Part shown: in pieces, positions 1-13,000 of the stretch
Layout of the letters: each line of letters opens with the position of its first letter
Numbering within the stretch: the stretch's first letter is position 1
DNA from: Piliocolobus tephrosceles
Taxonomy: Eukaryota; Chordata; Mammalia; Primates; Cercopithecidae
NCBI RefSeq assembly: GCF_002776525.5
Contig: NC_045439.1
Span: 118,897,100 to 118,961,099, forward strand
Length of the DNA stretch: 64,000 nucleotides
Reading direction: 5' to 3'
The notes under the pieces: model-generated
What the model was told of the DNA's origin: nothing
Databases searched by the model: none
The model's input: the letters and a program-made list of their open reading frames with translations, nothing else
Translations under genes and position numbers: made by a program

Positions 1-2499
1 AGCAGCTTTCTCTGAATAGACTTTGGTTTAAGGCAGAATTAAGCACCCTGGGAAAAGATACTTGACTTTATCAGTTATGTCTTCGTGAACCAGTGATGTG
101 GTTGTCATTTGGAGTTGGAGATATGTAGAGCAACAAATGGAGGGAAGAGTGACTCTGAAAATTGAGTAACTCAGTCAAGTTCTTGTGGCTAAGTGATTTT
201 TGAACACTTTTGCAGATTTATATACATCGTTGTGACACACGTGTTACAAATAAAAGCCAGATGATTCAGAAAACAAACAGAGCAACACTTTAAGGAATTA
301 TATTCTTCCTTTTCATACCCAAACTGCATAAAGCTCAGTTAATATAAACATTGTACTAAGGATAAAACATCTACAAGTTGATTAGCTACAATAGCTCTGG
401 TCTATTCAAATGTGTTAGTTCTGAAAGGACATTGCGGCACCTAATTTGATTTCCCCCTGAGCAGTACATGATGTGTTATTTGATGCCCTTCAAAGGACAC
501 GATTAGCTGAACTATAAAGTGTCTGATTTTATTAGCTTTACTGGGTTTTCTCAGTTTGTAAATGTGTTATGTTTTCTATTTATTGTGCCTATGGGATCCA
601 GAGATAGAGTAAGCATCAAGTCAATATGTTTTGGGGAGGCAGCCATGGCTATACTGCAACACTTACACTGTGTCGCGATGACATTGAAGGTGGAGTCGTG
701 GACGCTGTAATGTCAGGACCATTTATCAAGGCAATTCTTCAATGCTGTAAACCTTAACCATGACATTGAATTCAACAGTAGGCTTTTGTTCTAAATAGAA
801 CCAAGTGTTCCTGGGCTGCACTGCTAACACTCCTCTTTAACTGAATAAAATGTAGTCAATTAAAAAAAATATGTCACGCAGGTGGTCAGAGGAGAAAAAG
901 AAACAGAGGTGTTGGGCTGAGTTACCGTGTTTAGGTTTTTTTGATAAGAGAAAAACCAGGTTCAATTTTAGTTAAAGTAAAATGGACAGGCTTCAGCAGT
1001 ATACAAAAATGCCATCAACCCTTTTCTTTTAATTGGAATACAAAGCCCATACACTTATTTAACTAGATAGCTTGGCAGGAAACAATTTCACTGCCATGTA
1101 TTCAAAGGGTGCCAAACCAAATGACATAATCAGCACTGACGATGCTCGGAATAGTTAACAGGTGTTTGTGGAGTTGAGTTCCTCTATTCTTTTCAGGTTG
1201 CCTTGCATTTTGTTTTCTCAGTGCATATTCAACCAACTTATCAATGCATCAAAGGTAGATACTGCATTTATTGTTCCAGCAATTAATTCATTTAAAATAA
1301 TGCCTTCTCACTTTTGTTTTAATCTTTGCCAATCCTATGATTACTATTTTATTTTCATCTGGAATAAAAAAGAAAATCTGAGGTCTCCTGCACGCAACCC
1401 CATCCCATGCATAACTATTCCATTCATTTGATCTTTTCTACCAACTTACTCATAGGGGTATGAATATTGCTTGTAAGTGATAGGCATTAATAGAAATTTA
1501 AAAATATCACTAAGTATTATTTTATAAGTTTAAGGACCCAAATGCAACTTGTTACTTGTATGTGTGTGTTTGTGTATCCACATATTTACATTTGCTATGT
1601 GTCTGTTAACTGAGAGCAGAGAGAGACTGTATCATGTGCCAGTTATCCTTCTTAGTACCTTTCCTGTATTGTGTATTAGTTATTATCTCCACTCCACCCT
1701 ATAGCCTTAGAAGACACAAACTATTTTTATACCAGTTCACCCAAGTGATTTGCCTGAAAACCCCACAAGTAAATATGGAGTATGGCTAAGATATTTGTGA
1801 GATGAGGTTTATGATACCAAAAAAAAAAAAAAAAAAAAAAGGCAGTTTAAAAAGTCTATTCAAGACAGCAGTGACTTTTTCATTAGAAAGATCTACACTG
1901 GCAGTTCTCCCATTCCCCATAGCATTTCTTCTCCCTATGCTTGCTTATCCCACCTGATCTGATATATTACCTTCACAAACAAAACACAAACTCTGAATTT
2001 TGTTAGAAAATAATTTGGTAAATCAGTACTTAACATTACAATTGAATTAAAGGGGAAGACTGTATGCCTATATTAAGTCATTATATCTTTATTCTACTCC
2101 AATGGAAGCAACTGAAGTTAGGGATCATTTTCCGTTTTCTTGCAAAGAAAGGCATAATATATTCCATAGCAAATTTTTATTGCAGTAATCATTAGAAAAG
2201 TTATTTTTATAGAAGATATCAAATATCTTTTCATTTTTTGATGATACCCTATGACTATGTAATGGAGCATACTATATTTTAACAATTATTAAAACACTTT
2301 TAAGTTTGGACAAATGATTTGAATGTGAAAGAATATATACCAACATCAATATCTACTACATCCATGATTTGGACATGGCCTATGCAAAGTATTGTGTTCT
2401 TCAACACTGCAGCCAAATGTGAGTCATTGACACTATGTTGCAAAAAGATATTCTCTGCCAAAAATATTTTTACCCTATAATTAAGGGCATTCAGCATAT
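1..2499. other. AT-rich intergenic DNA, no gene recognised
   Basis: No open frame here looks like a real protein; the longest are under 90 codons and have no recognisable motif. The only simple feature is an uninterrupted A22 run at 1819-1840. The stretch near 1600-1780 faintly resembles a degraded MIR but is too diverged to call. Confidence 0.6.
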
Positions 2500-2503
2500 G
2501 TGT

Positions 2504-2519
2504 ATGTGCGCGCGCGCGT

Positions 2520-2558
<39 letters not shown>
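2504..2558. repeat. Alternating CG/CA dinucleotide tract
   Basis: A short TG stretch runs into a CG-alternating core near 2509-2524 and then about 18 CA units. The whole tract alternates purine and pyrimidine, the sequence type that most readily adopts left-handed Z-DNA. A minus-strand open frame over it reads only Cys-Val/Ala-Arg repeats and is an artefact. Confidence 0.95.
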
Positions 2559-2559
<1 letters not shown>

Positions 2560-2694
2560 AATTATGTTGCTTTAGTTCATTTTTTGAAAGACACTTTTCA
2601 TATGTAAGCTAAGATTTAAATTAATGAGCTAGCAATTTAGGTATTGTAGTACTCCAGAGAAATATGGGTACTTAAAAATATATATGTTTCCAAA

Positions 2695-2965
2695 AACAGT
2701 CTACAATTATTTTTTTTTCTATTTATATGAATTTAAGGGGCTACAAATGTAGTTTGGTTACATGGATATATTGTTTAGTGGTGAAGTCTTGTCTCCTAGT
2801 GTAACCATCCCCTGAATAGTGTACATTGTACCATGATGTAATTTCTCATTCCTCACTCCCTTACTATCTTTCTCATCCTTCTCAGACCCTTAAGTTTCCA
2901 ATATCTATTATTTCACACTCTATGTCCATGTGTACACATTACTTAGCTCCCACTTATGAATACAC
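2695..2965 (-). mobile_element. L1 3'-UTR fragment (L1MA/L1PB type)
   Basis: The plus strand reads as the antisense of an L1 3' UTR: a T-rich start, then the phrases about taking the L1 tail through 'gtgtacattgtacc' and 'tccatgtgtacacatta'. Only the 3' end is present, as usual for 5'-truncated L1. The subfamily is not certain. Confidence 0.75.
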
Positions 2966-3301
2966 TTCTTCCTTTTTGTCTTCTTAAGTCTTCAAAACGT
3001 TGAATTAACTTGGAAAAGTAGCCTCTAGTCATGCACAAGAAAAGGTATCTTTGATAGACTCTTCAGTTCCCACAGAGAGGTTAGTGTCTGTAATGTTTTA
3101 TATTTTTGTTTTTCTGGACTTACATTTAATACATATTATATGATAGTCTAATACACTGGGTACAAATTTTAACATTCTTTTTGCAATATACTGTTATTAA
3201 AAGGGAAGAATAATATAAGAGTACTGATTTTCAAAGAAAGTTATTGCATTGCTCATATGGTCACAGAAAACCAAGCTGTGGGTCTTTTAAGATGTATTTG
3301 A

Positions 3302-3600
3302 AGCAGAGCACGGTGGCACATGCCTGTAATCCCAGCACTTTGGGAGGACGACGTGGGCCTATTGCTTGAGCTCAGAGTTTGAGACCAGCTGGGAAACGTG
3401 GACAAACTCCTTCTCTACAAAAAGTGCAAAAATTAGTGGAGCCTAGTGGCCTGCACCTATAGTTTCAGTTACTCAGGAGGCTGAGGTGGGTGGATCACCT
3501 GAGCCTGGGAGGTCAAGGCTGCAGTGAGCCAAGATTGCACCACTGCACTCCAGCCTGGGTGACAGAGTGAGACCCTGTCTCAAAAAACAAAACAAAACAA
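3302..3600 (+). mobile_element. Alu SINE, AluJ type
   Basis: Full-length dimeric Alu with the left arm start (CGGTGGCNCATGCCTGTAATC form), the A-rich linker near 3417-3435 and the right arm ending in 'gagaccctgtctc' followed by an AAAAC-rich tail. Many substitutions and few CpGs indicate an old AluJ. Confidence 0.95.
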
Positions 3601-4129
3601 TCTGTTTTGCTTTAATAATAGAACTATGGCTCATTGATTATGGCAACCACAAATCCTTTTTTTTTTTTTTCTGTATTCTTTGGCTTACTAGTGTTTCTTC
3701 AAAATCAATCAACTACAATTATTGTATATCCATTATTTTCTGTTATTATTAATCAAATAGTTCCTAAATTAAGCGTCCTTTTAAATGTTTCCCTTCTCTA
3801 TTAGCTAAGAAATATGTGTGAGTTCATGTGCAATAATAGTTTCCATTATTGTGATAATGTACACATATATAATGCATATACTAGTAAATATACTATATAT
3901 GTAAAATACGTAAAATGTATATATGTGAAATATGTAAATTATTTCTCCTTCCTTATCAAAAACATTAAAAAGCTTATACTTTTTTATTATAAAGCAGTGC
4001 TAAAGATCAAATAGGGCAGCAAAAGGGAAACAAGTTATTACAGATTTTAATATATAGGAAATATTTCTTTCTTTAATAGGAAATAACATAAAGCTTCATA
4101 ATTGCAAGGGACGATAAAGGCATTAGTTT
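3601..4129. other. AT-rich intergenic DNA
   Basis: Contains a T12-type tract near 3656-3671 and TA/TATG-rich sequence at about 3855-3940. No gene or confidently named repeat is seen. Confidence 0.55.
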
Positions 4130-6074
4130 TAAAGTTAGAACTGGTCCTTCTGGTAAACAATAGCTATTATTATTTTGAACTAATTTTAGAATTACAAAAA
4201 TAAACTAGAAAAAACCTGAAGACTTTCTTTATGCCCATTTTCCAGGATCCCCAAATGTCCATCTTTGCCACATTACTTTTATCATTTTATTTTTCTCTGA
4301 AATGCTTGCGAATTGGTTTTAAGCATAATGCTATTTTACCTGTAAATACTTGAATATGTATTTATTAAAAGCAATGACATTCTCTTACATAACTCAATAT
4401 TATTATTAAAACCAGGAAATCAACATTGATGCTTTGTTAATATTCAAATGCAAGCCATTTTTTTCACTAATATTTTACATGGTAAAATTAAAAAAAAGTA
4501 CTGATCTGGTACAGAATTCAGTACAGAATTACACCTGGCATATAATGATCATGTTTCATCATTCTCTGATTTGGAACAGTTGCTTAGCTATTCTCATCAC
4601 ACTGACATATTTCATGATTATATACCATTTTGTAGGATGTCTTTCATTTGGATTTGTCTGATGTTTCAACATGATTTGATAAAGGTTATGCAACTGGGGC
4701 AGAAATAGCATAGAAGTAACATTGCATCCCTCAAGATGCACTGTATCCAGAGGCATATATAATCTTGATTTGTCCCATTGCAGGTGATGTAAACATTGCT
4801 TACTGAATTAAAATATTGTCTGTCATGCTTCTCAATTTTTCTTTGAATTAATAGACAACTTGTGGAGACATATTTTGACACTATATAATTATCTTATTTT
4901 TATTGTATTTTGCTCACTAAATTTAGTATCTACTGATACATCTTGTGTGAAATGAATATTGTTGAGGTACTTTCTAAACCGCAATTTTACTAATTCCATC
5001 ATGCTCTGTACATTGATTAGTTGAAATTATAGTTAAAAGAAGAGCTTTCCCTTTCCATTTATTTTTTCATTTGTATGTATCAGTATGGGGTAATGGAATC
5101 TTATTTTTTCCCTATAGTTTTCCATTAGTATGAATCTATATCTATTGCTGAAATCGTCTCATATTTGTATTTTCAAGGGGCCAGTGAAAATCTCTTCTAG
5201 CTGGGTCTTGTGTCCTTTGTGGTAGGCCCCATAATTTTCCAAGCATTTCTTTACACTATGGGAATACCTTCTAGGTTTATTTTGTACTTTCTCAGCTCCC
5301 GGCTTTTTCTAAGGAGACCGGGAGGCCTGGTTTTCTTGTTGAAAATGCTATTTAGAAATCAAGATCTGGGACCTAGGTATATTCACTGTTACAGGAGTTT
5401 TTAATTTCTAGGGCCTCACAGAAAATAAAGTCAGAGTTCAGAGCTATCTATCTATCATGTACGTGAATTTATAAAAATATAATGTATGATATACATGTAT
5501 GTGCTTTGTTTACATGTATGCGGTGCACTGATTAATCCATAAAACTATGTAAACAAAGTTGAGTACAATTCAAATGGTTATGTAATATATTTTTAAAATA
5601 ATTATTTTTAGTTATTTCTGTTTAAATCCCATTTCAGGTTTTCCCCTATTCTTGTTTATTCTATGTATTTATTTGGGGAGGCTTATAAATTATTAGCATG
5701 GTTCTAAAAGCCAAAATTATACGTACAAAAGTTATATAAAAAGTTTCACTTCCAAATTTCTCTGTCATTCAAGCTTGTGATTGTCACATTTTTCTTTTTG
5801 TGACTAATACATATTTTTGTTATAATTTTTAATATTTGCTATTACAATGTTTCAGCAGTTGTCCTCATAGCTATATCTTTGGAAAACTCCATGACTGGGG
5901 TCTAAAGATAAATTTTTGTGAATAAAGTTGTTTAAATATTGTAAGAGTTTATAAATTGGTAAATTATCCTCTTAAAAGTGATCTACTTTTTACAATTGAC
6001 ACATATGCATGAGAATAATGATTTACCTAGGACTTTACCTATGTTTCATGTTACTACATACCTTCTGCTATTCT
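4130..6074 (-). mobile_element. Ancient L1M 3' region, first segment
   Basis: T-rich sequence matching, by pattern, the antisense of an old L1M (L1MC/L1ME type) 3' UTR. Landmarks are 'agaagagctttccctt' near 5040, the 'tatcagtatgggg' segment, 'gtcttgtgtcctttgt' near 5205 and 'aaatcaagatctggg' near 5355. The same landmarks recur in the element at 22.9-24.1 kb. It appears to continue past the AluY at 6075-6370. Diverged, with uncertain ends. Confidence 0.6.
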
Positions 6075-6370
6075 TTTTTTTTTTTTTTTGAGACGCAGTC
6101 TCGCTCTGTCGCCCAGGCTGGAGTGCAGTGGTGCGATCTCGGCTCACTGCAAGCTCCGCCTCCTGAGTTCACGCCATTCTCCTGCCTCAGCCTCCCGAGT
6201 AGCTGGGACTACAGGCACCTGCCACCATGCCTGGCTAATTTTTTGTATTTTTAGTAGAGACGGGGTTTCACCGTGTTAGCCAGGATAGTCTCGATCTCCT
6301 GACCTCGTGACCCACCTGCCTCGGCCTCCCAAAGTGCTGGGATTACAGGCGTGAGCCACTGCGCCCAGCC
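6075..6370 (-). mobile_element. Alu SINE, AluY type
   Basis: Antisense full-length Alu: a T15 tract (tail), then the right arm, linker and left arm ending 'gtgagccactgcgcccagcc'. The AluY-like choices 'ctcactgcaagctccgcc' and 'ccgtgttagccaggat' and several intact CpGs mark it as a young copy. It interrupts the old L1M. The open frames over it on both strands are Alu artefacts. Confidence 0.95.
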
Positions 6371-7240
6371 ATATTTTACTGTTATTCTAATATGCCTGGC
6401 AATAGTTTCTGACGAGGCCAAAAACGTTTTAAAAGGATTATTGGTCATAACTATTACTTCATTATTTAGTTTTTTCCTTGTAACATGTACTTTTGTTTAG
6501 GAGCCTTTTTGTGTTTTCAAGAATATATATGCACAAAAATACAGATATGTGCATACACACATACATGCACACATATGTAATTTGTTGGGATGTATGTTAT
6601 ATATCTTTTTTCTATGAGATTTGATACCTTGTTTACATTTTTGTTTATTTACTTAGAATTCCATACTTAGCAAAATCTATTCCTTACATTAAGGTTATAG
6701 ATTATTCCCATTTACTTTAATTTTATTGCATCTATTTGCTCATTTCTACAATTTTTCCCCCAACACATCTGGAAGTTATTTTTATATATGAATATCTGAC
6801 ATGAAATATATATCTAACTTTATGCTTTATAAAATAAATAATTATCCAATTAATTCAGCTTTTTGCATTTAATATTCATTTTTTCTAATTTTACACTGAT
6901 TTTATCATATGCAAAATATTTCAAGTTACTGAAGTCTGACAGAACTATTATTTTATTGATTAGTCTGTATATTGTTCCATATGAATCATACTGGGTTTAA
7001 AATTGTAACCCTTGAGAATATCTTAACAGATGCTCTTAGAAGTCACCTAAATTGTTTATGGTTTTCAAAAATATCTTGTTTATACTCAGCCATTTATTTT
7101 TCCAAATGAATTTCAGACTATTTTTCAAGTTCCAAGTTGTTTGATTAGAATTGAACTAAATATATAAATTAGTGGAGAGAGAACAAGCATCCCTGCATAT
7201 TAATACTTCTCATTAAGAACTCAATATATATTTTACTAGT
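6371..7240 (-). mobile_element. Ancient L1M, second segment (ORF2 end, antisense)
   Basis: Strongly decayed, T-rich L1-like sequence that continues the 4130-6074 element beyond the AluY. It resembles the antisense of the L1 ORF2 3' end and the following UTR ('catctggaagttattttt' and 'ctaactttatgc' landmarks). No open frame survives. Confidence 0.5.
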
Positions 7241-7329
7241 AATTTTTATTTTTTTTCTGTAGTTTTTTAAAATATTGACTACCATTTTTAATGAAACAAT
7301 ATCTTCTATTGGTTGCAATAACTTTAATT

Positions 7330-7640
7330 TTCCTAAAATTTGTATTTATTAAAGCATAATGGTTGTACATATCTATATAGTATATGTGAAATTTTGATAT
7401 GCGCATATAATGTGTAATGATCAAATCAGGATAATAGAAATATGCATCACCTAAATCATCTATCATTTCTTTGTGTTTGGAACATTCCAACTCTACTCTT
7501 TCTCCGACCTTCTCCTAATTCTCTAACTCTTCCTTCTCTGTTGACGAGTTAAATGTTAAATATATCTGAGATTTCCCTTCGGGCAGGTCTTTTATTTTAT
7601 TTTGTATATTTGCCATAGGTAACCATATATGATCATTTGA
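7330..7640 (-). mobile_element. L1 3'-UTR fragment
   Basis: Antisense L1 3' UTR: 'gaaattttgatatg', 'aatgatcaaatcagg' and 'catttctttgtgtt' occur in the same order as in the better preserved copy at 46.8-47.0 kb. It abuts the older L1M and is probably a separate insertion. Confidence 0.7.
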
Positions 7641-7799
7641 TTTCAACTGTTTTTATACATTAATAATTACAAAAGTTCTGATATCTCATTCCATATATGT
7701 AATTACTTATTCAACACTTCTACTTAGTAATTTCACAAGCTTATCAAACATAAAAATAATTATCTGTTGATTCTTAGACCTGATCCCCTCTAATACTTT

Positions 7800-8230
7800 A
7801 TCTGAGTGACATAATTATTTGTGCAGCCAAACAAACCAGAAATATGTAAATTAACCTAGACCTCTTCTTCTATGTAAAATTGCTCAAATGCTATTCTACT
7901 TTAAAAAAAATTTCAAATCTATCTTCCTCTCAATTCTTACTCCCTTTCCTACACTAAAAACTCTATTTTTTTTTTTTTTTTATCACGATGATTTTCTAAA
8001 TGGTTTCCCTGATTCTAGACAGGCTAATTACTAAATAAATCATTCCTGGTTTGATAACCCCTTACTCTTATTATTGCATTTGTCAATGACTTCTAAATAC
8101 ATATTTTTCTTATTGATCTTTTTACTTTAGCCTGTGAACTCATTGAAGGTAGAAATCATCTGCCTTGCTCACTGGTATACAGTGGAGCACTGTTAAGGTA
8201 GTTGATTCTCAATTAATAATTGAAGAATGG
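7800..8230 (+). mobile_element. L2 LINE 3' end
   Basis: The sequence 'gaactcattgaaggtagaa' at about 8136, followed by an activity phrase ('cttgctcactggtatac') and 'ctcaattaataattgaagaatgg', is the usual order of an L2 3' end. Ancient and diverged. Confidence 0.65.
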
Positions 8231-8454
8231 AACCATATACAAGACACTTCAAATGGTAGTGTTCAAGGTTTATATGGCCTGAGAGTTAAATGGACAGAAA
8301 AGGATGAGTTGTAAGATCGGACAATAATTGATCTACTGCTATAAAGTTAGTATTAGTCATAGTTATAAAATAATGCACTTAATAATATTTCTATATGTTC
8401 ATTAAAGCTATTTGAAAATTAATGTGGCTATTCCAGTCATCTTACTAAGAGGCA

Positions 8455-8705
8455 GTCTTGAATGGTAGTTGATAGTAGAGACACTGGAGCCATACTGCTT
8501 GTGTTTAAATACCAGAACTGTAATCCTACACAAATTTTGTTTTGCTTTGCTGTTGTTTGTTTTTAATCTCTCTCTATCTCAATCCTTTAATCTTCAGATA
8601 ATCTGCTAGAATAAGACTAAATGAGTTCATATAAGACAAGGGCCTAAAACAAAACCTAGCTAATTACAAATGCCATACAGGATTACTATTATTACTACTA
8701 CTACT
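8455..8705 (+). mobile_element. MIR SINE
   Basis: Plus-strand MIR: 'agacactggagccatactgcttgtgtttaaat' (no longer than the tRNA-derived B-box area), a CORE-like middle, then 'actaaatgagttcatataa' and a trailing ACT/ATT repeat. It is a tRNA-derived SINE and not a tRNA gene. Confidence 0.8.
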
Positions 8706-8953
8706 CATTCCTTGTAATGCTTTTACAGCCTTATTTCAACTTTATACAAAAGTTCTTGTCATAAACCACAAGTTGGAAAGTGATTTTAAAGTGGAACATT
8801 CTATAAAGTTACTGTTTCAATCTGGATTCTTGTTATTCAGTTCTATTAATGCATTCCACTCTATTGTCTCCCCTTCTCCAAACCTACTTCAGTTTTTTTT
8901 GCATATTAATTTTTGTCTATTGCTGAAACTGAACCAAAAGTTTTGCTGATGGC

Positions 8954-9565
8954 TGTTGTGAGACCTCCGTTCTTGTCTTCTTAGTTCAAAAGAATTTGAA
9001 CAAGAGACACGCGGCAAAGGAGATGCAGCATGGAACAATTTATTGAGAAGGACAAAGAATATTTTAAAAGTTAAATGCAGACTAGACAGGGCACCCAGAG
9101 AGAGAAGAGATTCGGGGCAGCCTGCTTGTATGGATGAGACAGCAAAAATTGGCACTGGGGAAACTCCCTTCGTGGAAGTCTTACATGATTACTCATAAGG
9201 GGGTGGGGAGAGGTGTCACTGATAAGCATATTCTGGGTGGTTCTCTCGTGCTGTACATGCTTGGTCATACATCGCATGTCTCATTAGCATCTGAGATCTC
9301 CTCCCTGGGTGTGTTTTTTGCTATTATAATGAGCAAAGGACAGAGTTTGAGGATAAAATCAAAAAATTCAAATGTTCTCTGCAGGGGAAATTCCCTACTG
9401 AAGACACCTTTGCTTCCATAAGCTTAACTACAATACGAATGCCCAGGCTTATTGGTCGCCAAGGATGCCGCGTCCCAAGGACAGGGTTAATTCTTTGGTT
9501 ACCTATCCGGCCTCAGTTTCCTGATAGGATTAATTTTATTTTAATCATCTCTATGTCTCATCTTC
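8954..9565 (-). mobile_element. Endogenous retrovirus LTR, family unassigned
   Basis: On the minus strand the segment ends with a TG...CA-type terminus at 8954 (GGAGGTCTCACAACA). A canonical AATAAA signal lies at 9039-9044, followed by the GT/CT-rich R-U5 style sequence expected of an LTR. It has more GC and CpG than the flanks. The 5' end (near 9560) is approximate and no target duplication was found. It resembles MER-class ERV LTRs, but the family could not be named. Confidence 0.55.
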
Positions 9566-9724
9566 ATGCTACACACCTTCAGAGGTGCCCACCTCAGTGC
9601 CAGTATGTATTGAAAGCCCTGTGAATACTGGAATCACTCTATGTTTCTATTAATCTGCATGTTTATTTTTCCATGTCTATTCCTGTGAACTATGCAGCAC
9701 AGAGATACTTACTGGTATAAAAAT

Positions 9725-9733
9725 GTTAATTAC
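9725..9733. repeat. Target-site duplication, left copy (AluS)
   Basis: GTTAATTAC, identical to the copy at 10036-10044 that follows the A-rich tail of the Alu. Confidence 0.85.
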
Positions 9734-10035
9734 GGCCCTGCGCGGTGGCTCATGCCAGTAATCAGCACTATGGGAGGCCGAGGCAGGTGGATCACCTGAG
9801 GTCGGGAGTTTGACAGCAGCCTGACCAACATGGAGAAACCCCGTTTCTACTAAAAATACAAAATTAGCAGGGCGTGGTGGTACATGCCTGTAATCCCAGC
9901 TACCTGGGAGGCTGAGGCAGGGGAATCGCTTGAACCCAGGAGGCGGAGGTTGCGGTGAGCAGAGATCGCACCGCTGCGCTCCACCCTGGGCAACAAGAGC
10001 AAAACTATGTTTCAAAAAAAGAAAAGAAAAAAAAA
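9734..10035 (+). mobile_element. Alu SINE, AluS type
   Basis: Full-length dimeric Alu with left arm, A-rich linker ('actaaaaatacaaaatta'), right arm and an impure A tail (10013-10035). It is flanked by the perfect 9-bp duplication GTTAATTAC. The minus-strand 112-codon open frame over it is the familiar Alu antisense reading, not a gene. Confidence 0.95.
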
Positions 10036-10044
10036 GTTAATTAC
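10036..10044. repeat. Target-site duplication, right copy (AluS)
   Basis: GTTAATTAC directly after the Alu A tail. Confidence 0.85.
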
Positions 10045-13000
10045 ATGCCTAACTTGTAAACTTTAGATAATTGGAGCTACCCTGAAAATAAAATCAGTCA
10101 TTATTATGACATATCTTTCCCCCTTTTTTTTTAATTGAAAGGCAGAACTCTAAATATTTAATTTCATTATTTCTTTCATGTTCAGAGATAAGCCTCTCTG
10201 TTATTCCAGTATAATTTATAATTTTTCTCCAGAAATATGTTATATTAAAAAAATGTATTTTACTTTCTTTAATTTAAATACATATAGCGTTAGTGAGACG
10301 TATTAATAACATTCCTCTAAATAATAAGGTTCCTCCACTTCACCCTCCACCCCAGTGTAATCATTATCCAATATAAACAGGAAAAGAATGAGAGCTACTT
10401 CAATTTGGAAAAAATTTAGTATTGAAGACATGCCATTTCACCCCCCACTTTTGCTTTTAATATACTATGTTGATAGATTTGAACTCTGATTGATTTCTGT
10501 CACACTGGTTTGAATTCATTTGTTACACTAGAATGCCTTTTTATTTATGACCTGCCTCTTGCAAGAAAACAAGATGAACTGACCTCATCAGTATCTATAG
10601 AAAGCATTTCCTCTACTTTTTTTTTCTGCATACAACTTGAAATCCTGCTTTAGGAATTTATTCAAGCACTACTGAAATTTCTCTGGTAAAAATGACTCCG
10701 TTGAGTTACTTCAAAGTTTAGTTGAGAGAGGTTATTATATAGAAACTTATATAAATTTGGACAACATATTGAAAGAACTATTTTTGCTCTGAAACTTCAA
10801 CTGCTCAGAAGTATCCCTTACTATTAAGATTTTCTTATTATTAAAATAGAAATGCCTCTGGGATAGGTAGCATATGTCATCTCTCACACCTTATTGAAAA
10901 TGAGTTTATTAGAAGGAGAAAGTACCAATTGCCTGGGGAGGAAAGATGCTGAATACGGAGAATTGGAAAATAAAAGCAAATCTGTCAACTATGTTTTTGT
11001 TGATATATGAACTTTTTGTTGATATATGAACCGCAGTATTTCTGTGGTAGTGAGAGATCTGTTGTATCAAGTTCTTTGGATATGATCTCTTGGTTAAAAT
11101 GATTGAGTGCTTAAAAGAGAGATCTAAAAGTTTTACAGAGAAAAATGTACAAGACACCCAAAATGGTGTGTGATATTAACAATAACTTTAAATTCGATTG
11201 AAGTCAAAATCACTATGGCTTCTAAGGCCTTGAATACTTTTTGTTTATTTCAGTCTGCTTCTTGATACAGATTGTAGAAGCTTCCTGAGATTAAGGGTCA
11301 ATTCTTCTCCTCATTTTTCACATTGTTCTTTATATTCCACAATACTTGGATGATAGTACATGTTAAATAAATTCATATTAATTGCAGTTATATGTTTACT
11401 TTATTAAGTTATATGCCTTTATTTATTTACTTGCTTTGCTTTTATAATTTCCATGCATACTCCCTTTCTATAAGGGAACTTCATCAGATTCACAAAAATA
11501 CAGTCTATTTTGAGGTCAGATATATTATTTTATTTCTTTAGTCAATTTAGAATTATAGAGTCAAGAAAAATATCTGTTTTTTTATCACTAATTACTTGTA
11601 TTATTTCAAAGAACACATTCACTGAAGAGAAGTAATACCTTCATCAGTAATTTTTAAATCTCTATGTATATATTCACCTAGTATAAACTTTTATTGTATA
11701 AAAATTTAAATCACAAGCCTTGTACCTTCTTAAAGAAATGCTGATTCTTCTTTATGTAATTATTTTGAATTTAGAAGAACTGCCTATGTAATTACTCAGC
11801 AATTAAACTTCTTCAAGATGAAATTTTATTATATAATACATACAATGTTGAAAACTTTGGTAGCTAAACTTTAATTTTTCTATTTTCTGCTTTTGTGATT
11901 TTAAGTTTTGGACTAAAACCTTCCTCAATGTTTTGGCATACTTTTTATTTCAGCATATTATTTTTAATGTTCTCTAACAGAAGCAGTCATTTTTGTAACA
12001 GTAATCAATTTTAAACGTTTATACTGGCTGTTTACAATGATTTATAGGGATTGCAACTGGGAAATTATGGTTTTTGAATTAAAATACAGACTTTCACTGT
12101 AACTATTACCATAGTACTAGATGTTTATTTGTAATTAAGCATAACATATTATTGCTTGAAGACAGGTATATGATATCAATTAAATATTTATGTGCATAAA
12201 TGTTTACAGATACTTGTATAACCAAAGAGCTGTATGAAATGATATAAACCAAATCAACTGCATTAGAAAGGCAAATTTGAAGATGTGGGGGCAACAAATG
12301 GGTTGGAAGTAGAATGAGACCAACAACTGAAAGATTTTTCTTCAGAAACATGTAAATCTTTTGAGTTGCTAAGGGAGCATGTATTAATTTTATAATGCCA
12401 ACATTATAAAATTAAATTCAATGTTACTATTTTAAAACATTAGGGACAAGAATAATCTAAAGAGAAATATAGCCAAACATCTTAGTTATTTTGTACTTGA
12501 AACATAATTCTCATCCACATAATTTTTATTATTGTGTAAAAGACAGTTTTCAATAAAATCAGAACTAAAGAGATGATATTCAACCAAATCACCTCTACAA
12601 TTTAGAAGTTTTGAAGAGGAAGATTTTTCTACACTTATATATATCATATTTCTATAGGACAGGTGATATTTCAGTAAACCTAAAGATGAAGAAAACATTA
12701 TATATGCCGAATGTTTCATTTAAAATTTTCAAGCTGTATATTTAAATAACAAATATCTTTGTTTTTGACTCCATATTATACTATTGTAAGCACTCTTAAA
12801 TGAGTTTCTACATTATACAGCACAGATTTTCATTATGCTATCATTGATATCGGCATATTTCTTCATATGAAATATGGGATACTCTAGAATTTTATATACT
12901 TACTATAATGTAATTGCTGTGTGACTCTACAGATTTCTTCATATTTGGTTCTTCCTTTGGAGTATAACATTTAGAAATGTGCTTATGATAAAGTGTTATA

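Noticed and set aside
8455..8705. A possible tRNA gene from tRNA-like boxes
   Set aside because: The boxes belong to a diverged MIR SINE, and no cloverleaf can be formed.
9677..10015. 112-codon minus-strand frame
   Set aside because: It is the common antisense Alu reading; no gene structure supports it.
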